From Zwartia panacis (GTDB lineage Bacteria; Pseudomonadota; Gammaproteobacteria; Burkholderiales; Burkholderiaceae_B), in NCBI RefSeq assembly GCF_030410395.1, contig NZ_JAUHHF010000014.1, positions 1 to 64,000 of the forward strand: DNA of 64,000 nucleotides, written 5' to 3'. The notes below the pieces were generated by a model. The model worked only from the letters and a program-made list of their open reading frames with translations. It made no database searches and was not told where the DNA came from. This document shows positions 55,933-64,000 of this stretch, one piece after another. The translations under genes and the position numbers were made by a program. Positions within the stretch are counted from its first letter, which is position 1, and each line of letters starts with the position of its first letter.

Positions 55933-57300
55933 ATGGCCAAAATCAAAACTATCTTTACTTGCTCCGAATGCGGCGGCGTCAGCCCGAAATGGCTGGGGCA
56001 GTGCCCCCATTGCCAAGCCTGGAATACGCTTGAGGAGTCGCGCGATCACGGTCTAGCCGCACAGGCCGAACAGCACCGCTACGCTCCGCTTGCGGCTTCA
56101 ACAGCGTTGCGGAGTTTGTCGGACGTCGAAGCGCTTGAATTACCGCGGATTTCTACGGGTATTCCCGAGTTTGACCGCGTGCTCGGTGGCGGATTGGTCG
56201 CGGGCGCTGTGGTGTTGATCGGTGGAGACCCTGGTATCGGGAAATCCACTTTATTGCTTCAAGCACTTGTTGCCATGTCCGGTGAACGCAGGGTGTTGTA
56301 CGTCACGGGTGAGGAGTCCGCCGAGCAGGTTGCTTTGCGTGCGCGCCGACTGGGTCTTTCCGGAGAGGAGGTGGACTTATTCGCAGAGATTCGACTGGAG
56401 TCTATTCAGTCTGCGCTCCTCGAACAAAAGCCTGCTGTCGCCGTGATTGACTCGATCCAGACGATCTACTCCAGTGAGTTGACGGCCGCACCTGGCTCAG
56501 TCTCTCAGGTCAAGGAGTGCGCGGCCCAATTAACGCGTTTAGCCAAACAGGCGGGTATTCCGATTGTCATGATCGGTCATGTGACCAAAGATGGCGCCTT
56601 GGCCGGACCACGGGTGCTGGAGCATATCGTGGATACTGTTTTGTATTTCGAGGGCGATACGCATTCCTCTTTTCGATTGATCCGGGCGTTCAAGAACCGT
56701 TTTGGAGCGGTCAACGAACTCGGCGTATTTGCAATGACAGACCGAGGCCTGCGAGGTGTGGCAAATCCCTCCGCGCTCTTTCTTTCTCAGCATTCCGCGC
56801 AAGTGTCTGGCTCTTGCGTCATGGCGACCCAAGAGGGAACCCGGCCATTGCTGGTGGAAATCCAGGCGCTAGTCGATACTGCGCATGTGCCCAATCCGCG
56901 CCGTTTATCTGTTGGCCTGGAAGGCAACCGTCTGGCGATGTTGCTTGCCGTCCTGAATCGGCATGCCGGGGTTTCGACCTCTGATCAGGATGTGTTTGTC
57001 AATGCGGTCGGTGGTGTGCGAATCACCGAACCTGCCGCGGATCTTGCGGTGCTGTTAGCGATTTTGTCTTCTTTGCGGGATCGACCCCTGCCCAAGGGCT
57101 TGTTTGCCTTCGGAGAGGTCGGACTCGCCGGCGAGGTCAGACCTGCTCCGCGTGGTCAGGAGCGTTTGCGTGAGGCGGCCAAGCTTGGGTTTTCAGTCGC
57201 AATCATTCCCAAGGCGAACGCACCAAGGCAACCGATCGAGGGACTTGAGGTTTGGGCTGTGGATCGTCTTCAGGACGCACTGGACCGGTTAAGAGCATGA
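55933..57300 (+). CDS. radA: DNA repair protein RadA
   Basis: A RecA-like branch-migration ATPase. The zinc finger uses Cys10, Cys13, Cys24 and Cys27. Walker A is GGDPGIGKST near 96-105. The RadA-specific KNRFGAVNELGVF lies near 253. A Lon-protease-like C-terminal domain (about 280-455) ends the protein. The ATG at 55933 gives the canonical MAKIKTIFTCSECG start. It overlaps the following permease gene by ATGA. Confidence 0.96.
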   Translation: MAKIKTIFTCSECGGVSPKWLGQCPHCQAWNTLEESRDHGLAAQAEQHRYAPLAASTALRSLSDVEALELPRISTGIPEFDRVLGGGLVAGAVVLIGGDPGIGKSTLLLQALVAMSGERRVLYVTGEESAEQVALRARRLGLSGEEVDLFAEIRLESIQSALLEQKPAVAVIDSIQTIYSSELTAAPGSVSQVKECAAQLTRLAKQAGIPIVMIGHVTKDGALAGPRVLEHIVDTVLYFEGDTHSSFRLIRAFKNRFGAVNELGVFAMTDRGLRGVANPSALFLSQHSAQVSGSCVMATQEGTRPLLVEIQALVDTAHVPNPRRLSVGLEGNRLAMLLAVLNRHAGVSTSDQDVFVNAVGGVRITEPAADLAVLLAILSSLRDRPLPKGLFAFGEVGLAGEVRPAPRGQERLREAAKLGFSVAIIPKANAPRQPIEGLEVWAVDRLQDALDRLRA

Positions 57301-59786
57301 GCATATTGAAAATGATTTGCAGGCAGACTTGGCGCGATGCGCGGGCGGGTGATCTGCGTCTGTTAGGTCTGGCTGTGGTGATCGCGGTGGCGGCCGTCAC
57401 CAGTGTGGGCTTTTTGGCGGACCGGGTGGGTCGTGCGCTTGAACGTGATGCGACGCAGATGCTCGGTGCGGATCTTGTAGTCGAATCCTCCTCACCCATT
57501 CCGGCGACATTTGTGGAGCGCGCCCGAAATGCCGGCTTGCGCACAGTTCTGGGGTGGCAGTTTCCTTCGATGGTGGGATCTGAAGGCCGGTTGGTGCTGG
57601 CTTCGATCAAAGGCGTGGAGCTGGGTTATCCGCTAAGGGGTGGGCTTCGGACCACTGAAGTCCCGGGCGGACCCGAACTGCAAACCACTGTCGCTCCTGA
57701 GGTCGGCCAGGCCTGGGTGGATGCTCAGGTATTGAGTCAGACAGGTTTAAAAATTGGCGATACGATCAAGGTCGGTGACTTGGGCCTGAAGATCGCTCGA
57801 GTCATTACCTACGAACCAGATCGCGGTGCCCAGTTTGTCAATCTCGCCCCCCGTGTCATGGTTCGCGCCGAAGACCTCAGTCGTTCGGGTCTGATCGCAC
57901 CTGGCAGCCGGATTGGCTACAACTTTTTGGTCGCGGGTGACTCGCCCGCAGTGGAACAATTCAAAGAGTGGCTGGCCAGTGCCATGACGGCAGGTCAAAA
58001 AATCGTCACAATTGAGGCTGGACGACCTGAAATCAGACGCTCACTGGATCGTGCCCAGGAGTTTCTTGCGTTGGTCGCCATGTTGTCTGTTCTTATCGCA
58101 GCCGTAGCCGTGGCACTTGGTGCCAGGCGTTTCAGTCAGCGCCACCTGAACAGTGTCGCTGTGATGCGTTGCCTGGGCGCGACCCAGGTCAAAGTGACGA
58201 CGATCCTGATGGGTGAGTTCATATTCACAGGCTTGTGTGCATCCATCGTGGGTCTGGCGCTGGGGTGGGGTGGGCAAGCCTTGATGGTCAGGGCGCTGGG
58301 GGGGCTGCTGGGTGCCGATTTGCCTCCCGCAGGGATTGAGCCCGCCTTGCAAGGACTCTTTGCAGGATTATGGTTATTGTTGGCGTTTGCATGGCCGCCG
58401 CTCAACGGATTGCGTCATGTGCCGCCTTCACAAATATTGCGTGCTCAGCAAGACGGCATACCGCTCCAAAGCATTGCTGGTTATGTTTTGGGCTTGTCTG
58501 GCTTTTCGGTCTTGATGTGGTGGGTGGCCAACGATGTCAAGCTCGGGATCGGTCTGGCCTTGGGTTTCTTCGCTGCAGCAGCAGTCTTCGCAGGGCTTGG
58601 GATCGTTGTATTGTGGGCATTGTCCGGTCTGCGAGAACGACTCAAACCTTTCCCCGTGCTTCGTTTCGCGCTCGCAGGCGTTGTGCGCAGACGGGGGGCC
58701 ACCATTGCGCAGACAAGTGCGCTCGCAGTCGGCATGATGGCGATTTTATTGTTGACGATTGTGCGTACGGATTTGCTGGCGGGCTGGCAACGCACCTTAC
58801 CCGCTGACGCACCGAATCGGTTTTTGATCAATATTCAAAATGACCAGGTACCCAGTATTGAAAAAACACTCAGCGAAGCGGGTCTGACGCAAGTGAGACT
58901 TTCGCCTATGGTGCGTGGAAGATTAGTCGCCCTGAATGATCGACCTGTGTCCGCTGCGGATTACGCAGAGGCGCGCGCGCAAAGACTGGTTGAAAGAGAA
59001 TTCAACCTGTCTTATGCAGAACGTTTGGCCGACCCCGGTCAGATCGTGGCAGGACGTGACTTCAATGCGGCACGTCCAGAGGTATCGCTTGAGATCGGTT
59101 TAGCCAAGTCCCTGGGGCTCAAGCTGGGCGATATGATGGAGTTCGATGTCGCGGGTGAAAAGGTTCGACTCGAGGTCACGAGTCTCAGGCGTGTGGATTG
59201 GGATTCTATGCGCGCCAATTTCTTTGCGATCACTACACCAGCTGCCCTCAAAGATGCGCCACAGACATGGATGACAGCTTTTTATTTGCCGCCTGACCGC
59301 CTCGTCGTGACACAGGAGCTTGTCAAGCAGTTTCCCAATCTGACAGTGTTTGATGTAGGCGCGATTCTGAGTCAGCTACAAAATATTCTGGATAAAGTGT
59401 CTGTGGCTGTGCAAGGTCTTTTTGTGTTTTCAGTTTTTGCGGGTGCCATGGTGCTGGCAGCGGCATTATCGGCGACCCGCGACGAGCGCTTGAGAGAAGC
59501 GGCCTTGTTGAGAGCCTTCGGTGCGACCCGGCGGCAACTTGCCTCAGCCCAAAGGATCGAATTGCTCTCGGTCGGTGCCTTGGCTGGATTCTTGGCCGCT
59601 GGGGGTGCGACCCTTGGCGCGTGGGCCTTGTCACACTGGGTCTTTGAGTTCGACATGCGTTTTTCGCTATGGCCTTGGTTGCTCGGTCTGTCAGTTTGCA
59701 TGTTAGGCGCCTGGCTGGCCGGAGCACTTGTCTTGCGCGGTGTGCTAAACAGTCCGCCGCTGACCATTTTGCGACATCATTCCTAA
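57297..59786 (+). CDS. FtsX-domain ABC transporter permease (YbbP-like)
   Basis: An 829-residue membrane protein with two FtsX/MacB-type permease domains and large periplasmic segments, as in E. coli YbbP. A membrane helix lies near 20-40, then a periplasmic domain, then helix clusters at about 255-400 and 410-500, a second periplasmic domain, and a final cluster at about 700-825. Family members work with an ATPase such as YbbA, often beside a TesA-type esterase, but neither is adjacent; radA (overlapping) and a globin flank it. The substrate is unknown; lipoprotein or lipid handling is possible. Confidence 0.88.
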   Translation: MSILKMICRQTWRDARAGDLRLLGLAVVIAVAAVTSVGFLADRVGRALERDATQMLGADLVVESSSPIPATFVERARNAGLRTVLGWQFPSMVGSEGRLVLASIKGVELGYPLRGGLRTTEVPGGPELQTTVAPEVGQAWVDAQVLSQTGLKIGDTIKVGDLGLKIARVITYEPDRGAQFVNLAPRVMVRAEDLSRSGLIAPGSRIGYNFLVAGDSPAVEQFKEWLASAMTAGQKIVTIEAGRPEIRRSLDRAQEFLALVAMLSVLIAAVAVALGARRFSQRHLNSVAVMRCLGATQVKVTTILMGEFIFTGLCASIVGLALGWGGQALMVRALGGLLGADLPPAGIEPALQGLFAGLWLLLAFAWPPLNGLRHVPPSQILRAQQDGIPLQSIAGYVLGLSGFSVLMWWVANDVKLGIGLALGFFAAAAVFAGLGIVVLWALSGLRERLKPFPVLRFALAGVVRRRGATIAQTSALAVGMMAILLLTIVRTDLLAGWQRTLPADAPNRFLINIQNDQVPSIEKTLSEAGLTQVRLSPMVRGRLVALNDRPVSAADYAEARAQRLVEREFNLSYAERLADPGQIVAGRDFNAARPEVSLEIGLAKSLGLKLGDMMEFDVAGEKVRLEVTSLRRVDWDSMRANFFAITTPAALKDAPQTWMTAFYLPPDRLVVTQELVKQFPNLTVFDVGAILSQLQNILDKVSVAVQGLFVFSVFAGAMVLAAALSATRDERLREAALLRAFGATRRQLASAQRIELLSVGALAGFLAAGGATLGAWALSHWVFEFDMRFSLWPWLLGLSVCMLGAWLAGALVLRGVLNSPPLTILRHHS

Positions 59787-59816
59787 GAGCGTTTCAGGCC
59801 GCGGAAATACCAACGA

Positions 59817-60230
59817 ATGAATCAACTTGAGCAACAAAAAAAGCCCGAAGGGCCTTCGATGTTTGATATTTTGGGTGGAGAAACTGGAATCCGTCTTCTG
59901 GTCGATCGGTTTTACGATCTGATGGACATGGATTCGGATCTCAAATTGTTGCGCGAGGTTCATGGCGCGAGCTTGGAGCAAGCCCGTGACAAATTGTTTT
60001 GGTATTTGTGCGGATACTTTGGCGGACCTCAGCATTACATTGAACGTTTCGGACATCCTAGATTGCGCGCACGCCACTTACCCTTTTCGATTGGAATTGC
60101 CGAACGAGATCAATGGTTGCTGTGTATGGCACGGGCGATGAAAGAGCTTGATTATCCAGAGCCTCTTTTGGACAAGATGCTGGAGATTTTTTTTGGGGTC
60201 GCCGATTGGATGCGGAACCGCGAGGGCTGA
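59817..60230 (+). CDS. Group II truncated hemoglobin
   Basis: A 2-over-2 globin that binds heme and O2 or NO. His87 in RARHLPF is the proximal F8 ligand and Trp100 in DQWLLCM is the conserved G8 tryptophan of group II. LFWYLCGYFGGP marks the C-D/E region and HP(R)LRARH the pre-F segment. 137 residues. An ATG at residue 15 is an alternative start, just before the globin fold. It precedes the Kdo kinase gene by four bases. Confidence 0.9.
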   Translation: MNQLEQQKKPEGPSMFDILGGETGIRLLVDRFYDLMDMDSDLKLLREVHGASLEQARDKLFWYLCGYFGGPQHYIERFGHPRLRARHLPFSIGIAERDQWLLCMARAMKELDYPEPLLDKMLEIFFGVADWMRNREG

Positions 60231-60234
60231 GCCG

Positions 60235-60972
60235 ATGAATGAGGATATGCTTGATCAAACAGTCGATCAGCTTGCGCTCGCCGATCGCTGGTTCCGTGTG
60301 GATCATGCGTTGAGCGAAAGCTGCAGGCCCGATACGTCCATATGGGGATGTTTCGATGCGCAGACTCCCTCACTCAACGCACGACCTGTCACCGTCGGCG
60401 GACGCGCCGCGGCATGGTTTGTCCGCGTCGGTGCTTTTGATGCGGTACTCAGGTATTACCGGCGAGGCGGGTTGGTGGCTAGATTTGTGCAGGACCGCTA
60501 TTTTTGGTCAGGCCTAGAAAAGACACGTTCAAGCTTGGAGTTCGATCTGTTGCGCATGATGTGGCGTGCCGGCCTGCCTGTGCCGCGTCCGCTCGGTGCC
60601 GCGGCATGGCGCTCGGGCATGACATACCGGGCGGCACTGTTGACCGAATGCATTCCGGGTGCCCGTCCTTTGGCGCAAAGCGACGCTCTCGAAATTTGGT
60701 CGCGTGGCGGCGCTGCCATTGCGCGGATGCACCGCTTTGGGGTCTGGCATGCCGATCTCAACGTCTACAACATTCTTTATGATGCCAAGGGAAAAGTCTG
60801 GTTGATTGACTTTGATCGCGGACGTATGGGAAAGCTTACGCCTGGTCAGCGTACTGAAAATCTCGCGCGCCTGTTGCGATCACTCAAAAAACTCTCTCTT
60901 GCAAGACAGAGTGAATATTGGCAGGCGCTTCTTGAGGGATATCACGCCGACCCTTTAAAATCGGATTTTTAA
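60235..60972 (+). CDS. kdkA: 3-deoxy-D-manno-octulosonic acid kinase
   Basis: A cytoplasmic kinase that phosphorylates the Kdo residue of the LPS inner core with ATP. The catalytic loop is WHADLNVYNIL (near 170-180) and LIDFDRGR is the metal-binding segment. YRRGGLVARFVQDRYFW near the N-terminus is typical of KdkA. The start at 60235 (four bases after the globin stop) gives 245 residues; the longer frame runs back into the globin gene. In contrast to the kinase-like protein at 41047-41868, its catalytic residues are intact. Confidence 0.91.
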   Translation: MNEDMLDQTVDQLALADRWFRVDHALSESCRPDTSIWGCFDAQTPSLNARPVTVGGRAAAWFVRVGAFDAVLRYYRRGGLVARFVQDRYFWSGLEKTRSSLEFDLLRMMWRAGLPVPRPLGAAAWRSGMTYRAALLTECIPGARPLAQSDALEIWSRGGAAIARMHRFGVWHADLNVYNILYDAKGKVWLIDFDRGRMGKLTPGQRTENLARLLRSLKKLSLARQSEYWQALLEGYHADPLKSDF

Positions 60973-61001
60973 ACGCTTGATGTATTTTTTCAGGACTCCT
61001 T

Positions 61002-61361
61002 ATGTCTCTCAAACTCTACGGGCTCGCCAAATGCAGTACTTGCATCAAAGCCAGAGCTTGGCTCGATGAAAAAGGGATTGCCCATCAGTTTCAAGACTAT
61101 CGCGATGTACCGATCCCGGCTGCGAGCCTTAAGAACTGGGCGCAAGAATTAGGCGGCTGGGAAAAACTCGTGAATCGCGCCTCGATGACTTGGCGCAATC
61201 TGGATGAAAGTTTGAAATCACCCGGTTCAGACAAAGAGTGGTTGTCATTGATCGCGCAGTATCCTGCGTTGATACGACGTCCATTGGCTGTCTTTCCTGA
61301 CGCGTCCGTGACAGTGGGTTTCAATGAGAAACGCTACGCTGAAAAGCTGGGTGTCCGTTGA
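61002..61361 (+). CDS. ArsC/Spx-family protein (YffB-like)
   Basis: A thioredoxin-fold protein of the ArsC/Spx/YffB group. KCSTCIKA contains Cys11 and Cys14, and IRRPLAVFP matches the family C-terminal segment. YffB-type proteins are glutathione-dependent reductases with no proven arsenate role, and there are no ars genes here. 119 residues. It overlaps the rmuC start by TTGA. Confidence 0.88.
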   Translation: MSLKLYGLAKCSTCIKARAWLDEKGIAHQFQDYRDVPIPAASLKNWAQELGGWEKLVNRASMTWRNLDESLKSPGSDKEWLSLIAQYPALIRRPLAVFPDASVTVGFNEKRYAEKLGVR

Positions 61362-62782
61362 TCGATTTATCCGCGCTCAATGTGCCTGACATGCTGTTAC
61401 CCCTTATCGCTGTTGCGGCTTGTCTGGCAGTTTTGTTTTCCTTTCTTGCATGGTTACGTGCAGGTCGTACGCTTGCGGCGCAATCTGATCCCCGTCTCGA
61501 TCAGATCGTGGCGGGTCAGGAACGACTGGAGCGTGGTTTGCGCTCGGAACAAGCTGAGTCGCAACGCCAACTGCGCGCAGAGCTGGCTGAATCCTCACGC
61601 GCATTGAGAGTGGAGCTCGCCCAAAGCGATGCCGAGTTTCGCGCAGCAATGGCGCGTGATGCAGCCGCCGGGCGCACTGAAAGCGCCGATTCTCTCAGTC
61701 GTTTTGCCGCAGATTTCTCGAATCAATTACAGACGCTAATCCAAACCAACGAGCGTCGGATCGCCGAACTTCGTGTCGCGGTGGAAGAGCGATTACTGTC
61801 ACTCCAGACGGATAACTCTGCCAAACTCGATGAGATGCGTCGTACGGTGGATGAAAAGCTTCATGCGACGCTGGAGACTCGGTTAACGGAGTCATTTAAA
61901 CAAGTGTCCGATCGTCTGGAGTCGGTTCAAAAAGGCCTAGGCGAAATGCAAACCTTGGCTGCGGGTGTGGGTGATCTCAAGCGCGTGCTGACCAATGTCA
62001 AAACACGTGGAACATGGGGCGAGGTACAGCTTGCGCGACTGATCGAGGACAGCATGACACCTGATCAGTATGCGCAAAACATCAAAACTGTGCCAGGCAG
62101 CGACGCCCAGGTTGAGTTTGCGATCAGGTTGCCCGGTCAGGGTCTCCTGGATCAACCCGTATGGTTGCCGATTGATGCCAAATTTCCAAAAGAAGAATAT
62201 GAGCGTCTGATGGACGCGCACGATACAGCCGACAAAGAGGGTATCAAAGCCGCCGGTGCGGCCTTAGCGCGGGCAGTCGAGCTGCAGGCAAAAACGATTG
62301 TGGCTAAATATGTCTCTCCTCCCCACACAACTGATTTTGCGATCATGTTTTTGCCCAGCGAAAGTCTGTATGCGGAGGTATTGCGTCAGTCCGGTTTGCT
62401 GGATAGATTGCATGATCTGCGCGTGAATGTGGCGGGTCCCGCCAACCTTGCAGCGTTGCTCAACAGTCTGCAGATGGGATTCAGGACGCTCGCCATTCAG
62501 CAACGTTCTTCCGAGGTCTGGCAGGTATTGCGTGCTGTCAAAACAGAGTTTGGAAAGTTTGGCGATTCATTAGCCAATGTGAAAAAATCGCTTGATTCAG
62601 CGAGTCATAAAATCGGTCAGACCGAGTCGCGCACACGTGTCATGCTGCGAAGTTTGAAAGGTGTAGAGGCTTTGCCCGACGATCAGGCTCGCGCGGCTTT
62701 TGCCCCTGAGTCAGATGAATATGGCCGTTCCGAGGATGATCCCTCACGCGACGCGCTCTCTAATCCAGATCAACATCCATAA
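61358..62782 (+). CDS. rmuC: DNA recombination protein RmuC
   Basis: A predicted nuclease-fold protein that limits inversions at short repeats. One N-terminal membrane helix (about 12-30) is followed by a long coiled coil (about 35-210) and the RmuC domain (about 215-420), including [28 protein letters not shown] and [15 protein letters not shown]. The frame starts at a TTG overlapping the previous stop; an ATG at 61391 at the edge of the membrane helix is the alternative. 474 residues. Confidence 0.92.
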   Translation: MIDLSALNVPDMLLPLIAVAACLAVLFSFLAWLRAGRTLAAQSDPRLDQIVAGQERLERGLRSEQAESQRQLRAELAESSRALRVELAQSDAEFRAAMARDAAAGRTESADSLSRFAADFSNQLQTLIQTNERRIAELRVAVEERLLSLQTDNSAKLDEMRRTVDEKLHATLETRLTESFKQVSDRLESVQKGLGEMQTLAAGVGDLKRVLTNVKTRGTWGEVQLARLIEDSMTPDQYAQNIKTVPGSDAQVEFAIRLPGQGLLDQPVWLPIDAKFPKEEYERLMDAHDTADKEGIKAAGAALARAVELQAKTIVAKYVSPPHTTDFAIMFLPSESLYAEVLRQSGLLDRLHDLRVNVAGPANLAALLNSLQMGFRTLAIQQRSSEVWQVLRAVKTEFGKFGDSLANVKKSLDSASHKIGQTESRTRVMLRSLKGVEALPDDQARAAFAPESDEYGRSEDDPSRDALSNPDQHP

Positions 62783-62802
62783 TTTTTAACAGGATCCCCA
62801 GC

Positions 62803-63474
62803 ATGCTTTCACAACAAGATCTTAAGCAACAGGCCGCTGATGCGGCCTTGGCATTGATCGAACCGATGTTGACTGCTCAAGCAGTGATCGGTGTCGGGAC
62901 GGGTTCCACCGCTGATCTATTTATTGATGGTCTGGCAAAGTATCGCGGAAAGTTTCGGGGAGCAGTCGCGAGTTCGGAGCGCAGCGCAAAGCGTCTCGCT
63001 GGACACGGCATTGCGGTACTGGACTTGAATGAGGTTGAAACCATGCCTGTTTATGTTGATGGAGCCGACGAAATCAATAGTCAGCTCCACATGATCAAAG
63101 GCGGTGGCGGGGCGTTGACACGTGAAAAAATTGTTGCTTCTGTTGCGAAGCAGTTTGTTTGTATCGCGGATGAAAGCAAACTGGTGGACAGTTTGGGTCG
63201 ATTTCCTTTACCGATCGAGGTGTTGCCGATCGCGCGTGAAGCTGTTTCGCGCGTGGCGCGCGCACTGGGTGGACAACCTGTCTTGCGCGAGGGTTTTATC
63301 ACAGACAATGGTAATCAGATTTTAGACATCCATGGACTGACCATCACGGACGCTCCAGAATTGGAGAAAAAACTGAATAACGTACCTGGGGTGGTGACCA
63401 ATGGCTTATTCGCCCTCAGCCCCGCGGATACGGCACTGCTTGCGACGCAGCAGGGAGTGCGTCGCCTCGGTTGA
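62803..63474 (+). CDS. rpiA: Ribose-5-phosphate isomerase A
   Basis: Interconverts ribose 5-phosphate and ribulose 5-phosphate in the pentose phosphate pathway. [15 protein letters not shown] binds the phosphate. YVDGADEIN and [15 protein letters not shown] carry the catalytic Asp, Lys and Glu region. The 223 residues fit RpiA. It lies 20 bases after rmuC and is convergent with yggX, with five bases between the stop codons. Confidence 0.96.
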   Translation: MLSQQDLKQQAADAALALIEPMLTAQAVIGVGTGSTADLFIDGLAKYRGKFRGAVASSERSAKRLAGHGIAVLDLNEVETMPVYVDGADEINSQLHMIKGGGGALTREKIVASVAKQFVCIADESKLVDSLGRFPLPIEVLPIAREAVSRVARALGGQPVLREGFITDNGNQILDIHGLTITDAPELEKKLNNVPGVVTNGLFALSPADTALLATQQGVRRLG

Positions 63475-63479
63475 AGGAC

Positions 63480-63752
63480 TCAGGCGGAGGGGGGGACAAA
63501 ACCCTGCGCTTCAACATCAATGTCCTCGAACAAATACTTTTCCATTTGCTCTTTGAGGTACTTTCGCGCACGCGCATCTGCCAGGTTGAGTCTGTTCTCG
63601 TTGACCAGGCGGGTTTGAACGTTGAGCCAGTCCTGCCAAGCTTGTTTGGAGATGCTGTGCCAAATTTTAGTGCCTGTCTCGCCGGGGTAGGGAGGAAATT
63701 CCAAGCCTTCGGCTTCTTTTTTAAGCTTTAAACACTGAACGGTACGGCTCAT
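63480..63752 (-). CDS. yggX: Probable Fe(2+)-trafficking protein YggX
   Basis: A small protein that protects iron-sulfur enzymes from oxidation. [24 protein letters not shown] (with the conserved Cys7), then [24 protein letters not shown] and [14 protein letters not shown] match the family throughout. 90 residues. It lies 78 bases downstream of argA on the same strand, an arrangement I recall in related Burkholderiales. Confidence 0.95.
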   Translation of the reverse strand: MSRTVQCLKLKKEAEGLEFPPYPGETGTKIWHSISKQAWQDWLNVQTRLVNENRLNLADARARKYLKEQMEKYLFEDIDVEAQGFVPPSA

Positions 63753-63830
63753 TTTTAGTCCTGTCCAAAAACATATCGATTCATCATTGTAGGGCGTTTG
63801 ACGTCTGGTAGTTCCTCAAAGCCCCAAGCT

Positions 63831-64000
63831 TCACAGGCGTTTGATAAAAATCAGACTGTTGCGTGACCTGTTGTAATGTGCTTGTTTTTCTTTCGGAAGA
63901 TCCGCGACACCACCTTGCACGAAACCACGCTTAATGAACCAGTGTGAGGTTCGTGTGGTCAATACAAAGAGCCGTTTCGCGCCATGCGCGCGCGCCCTGG
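63831..64000 (-). CDS. argA: N-acetylglutamate synthase ArgA, C-terminal part (runs off the window)
   Basis: The last 55 or so codons of a leftward gene. The translation contains GAKRLFVLTTRTSHWFIKRGF followed by LPKEKQAHYN and a basic end SRNSLIFIKRL, matching the C-terminus of the GNAT domain of ArgA, which acetylates glutamate in arginine synthesis. The N-terminal amino-acid-kinase-like domain lies beyond the window. The stop codon is the complement of 63831-63833. Confidence 0.85.
   Translation of the reverse strand, partial: RARAHGAKRLFVLTTRTSHWFIKRGFVQGGVADLPKEKQAHYNRSRNSLIFIKRL

Overview
The window reads as chromosomal DNA of a betaproteobacterium of the order Burkholderiales, most likely family Alcaligenaceae (the Bordetella/Achromobacter side). 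This is inferred from the gene order scpB-rluB-rimP-nusA-infB-rbfA-truB-typA, the rpsF-priB-rpsR-rplI-dnaB block, two tripartite-tricarboxylate (Bug-type) receptors in a catabolic region, and the hpnCDE squalene route. Base composition is moderate and coding density is very high. I see no phage, CRISPR array or complete insertion sequence.

Layout. (1) 152-4014: an amidase, DNA polymerase IV and DAHP synthase. (2) 4039-16409: an accessory catabolic region. A leftward operon (CitE-like lyase, Bug receptor, CaiB CoA-transferase, metal hydrolase) and a rightward operon (Bug receptor, LeuC-like and LeuD-like hydratase subunits, isocitrate-lyase/PEP-mutase-family lyase) diverge from a shared control region. 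They are followed by a nitroreductase and by a fused two-module acyl-CoA dehydrogenase, an enoyl-CoA hydratase and a reduced CobW-like protein. Together these suggest uptake, hydration, CoA activation and C-C cleavage of a small branched or unsaturated dicarboxylic acid; the substrate is not proven. (3) 16410-17018: an AT-rich gene-free stretch beside the initiator tRNA-fMet gene, which has a good promoter.

(4) 17095-28750: scpB-rluB, then a leader with an intrinsic terminator, then the rimP-nusA-infB-rbfA-truB-typA translation/transcription operon, closed by a perfect bidirectional terminator. (5) 28789-36039: succinate-semialdehyde dehydrogenase, a LOG-family protein whose start codon overlaps that of divergent polA, HtpX, and a Rieske oxygenase with an enlarged cluster loop. 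(6) 36248-39356: xseB-ispA-dxs, which supplies isoprenoid precursors. (7) 39531-43252: rpsF-priB-rpsR-rplI, a terminator, an atypical kinase-like protein and dnaB.

(8) 43280-48257, leftward: a Mth938-like protein, peroxiredoxin, PIN-PhoH ATPase, PdxA-family dehydrogenase and PbpG-type endopeptidase. (9) 48462-52756: alaC-hom-thrC-crcB. (10) 52762-55824, leftward: hpnC-hpnD-hpnE, making squalene from the farnesyl diphosphate supplied by ispA and dxs. (11) 55933-63474: radA, a YbbP-type permease, a group II truncated globin, Kdo kinase, a Spx/ArsC-like protein, rmuC and rpiA. (12) 63480-64000, leftward: yggX and the 3' end of argA, which runs off the window.

Most start codons were moved from the longest reading frame to the site that has a ribosome binding site or a stop/start overlap. 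Several genes appear to use TTG or GTG. The points most worth checking are the hydratase-lyase module, the fused acyl-CoA dehydrogenase with complementary halves, the CobW-like protein without a P-loop, the attenuator-like rimP leader, and the kinase-like protein lacking its catalytic aspartate.
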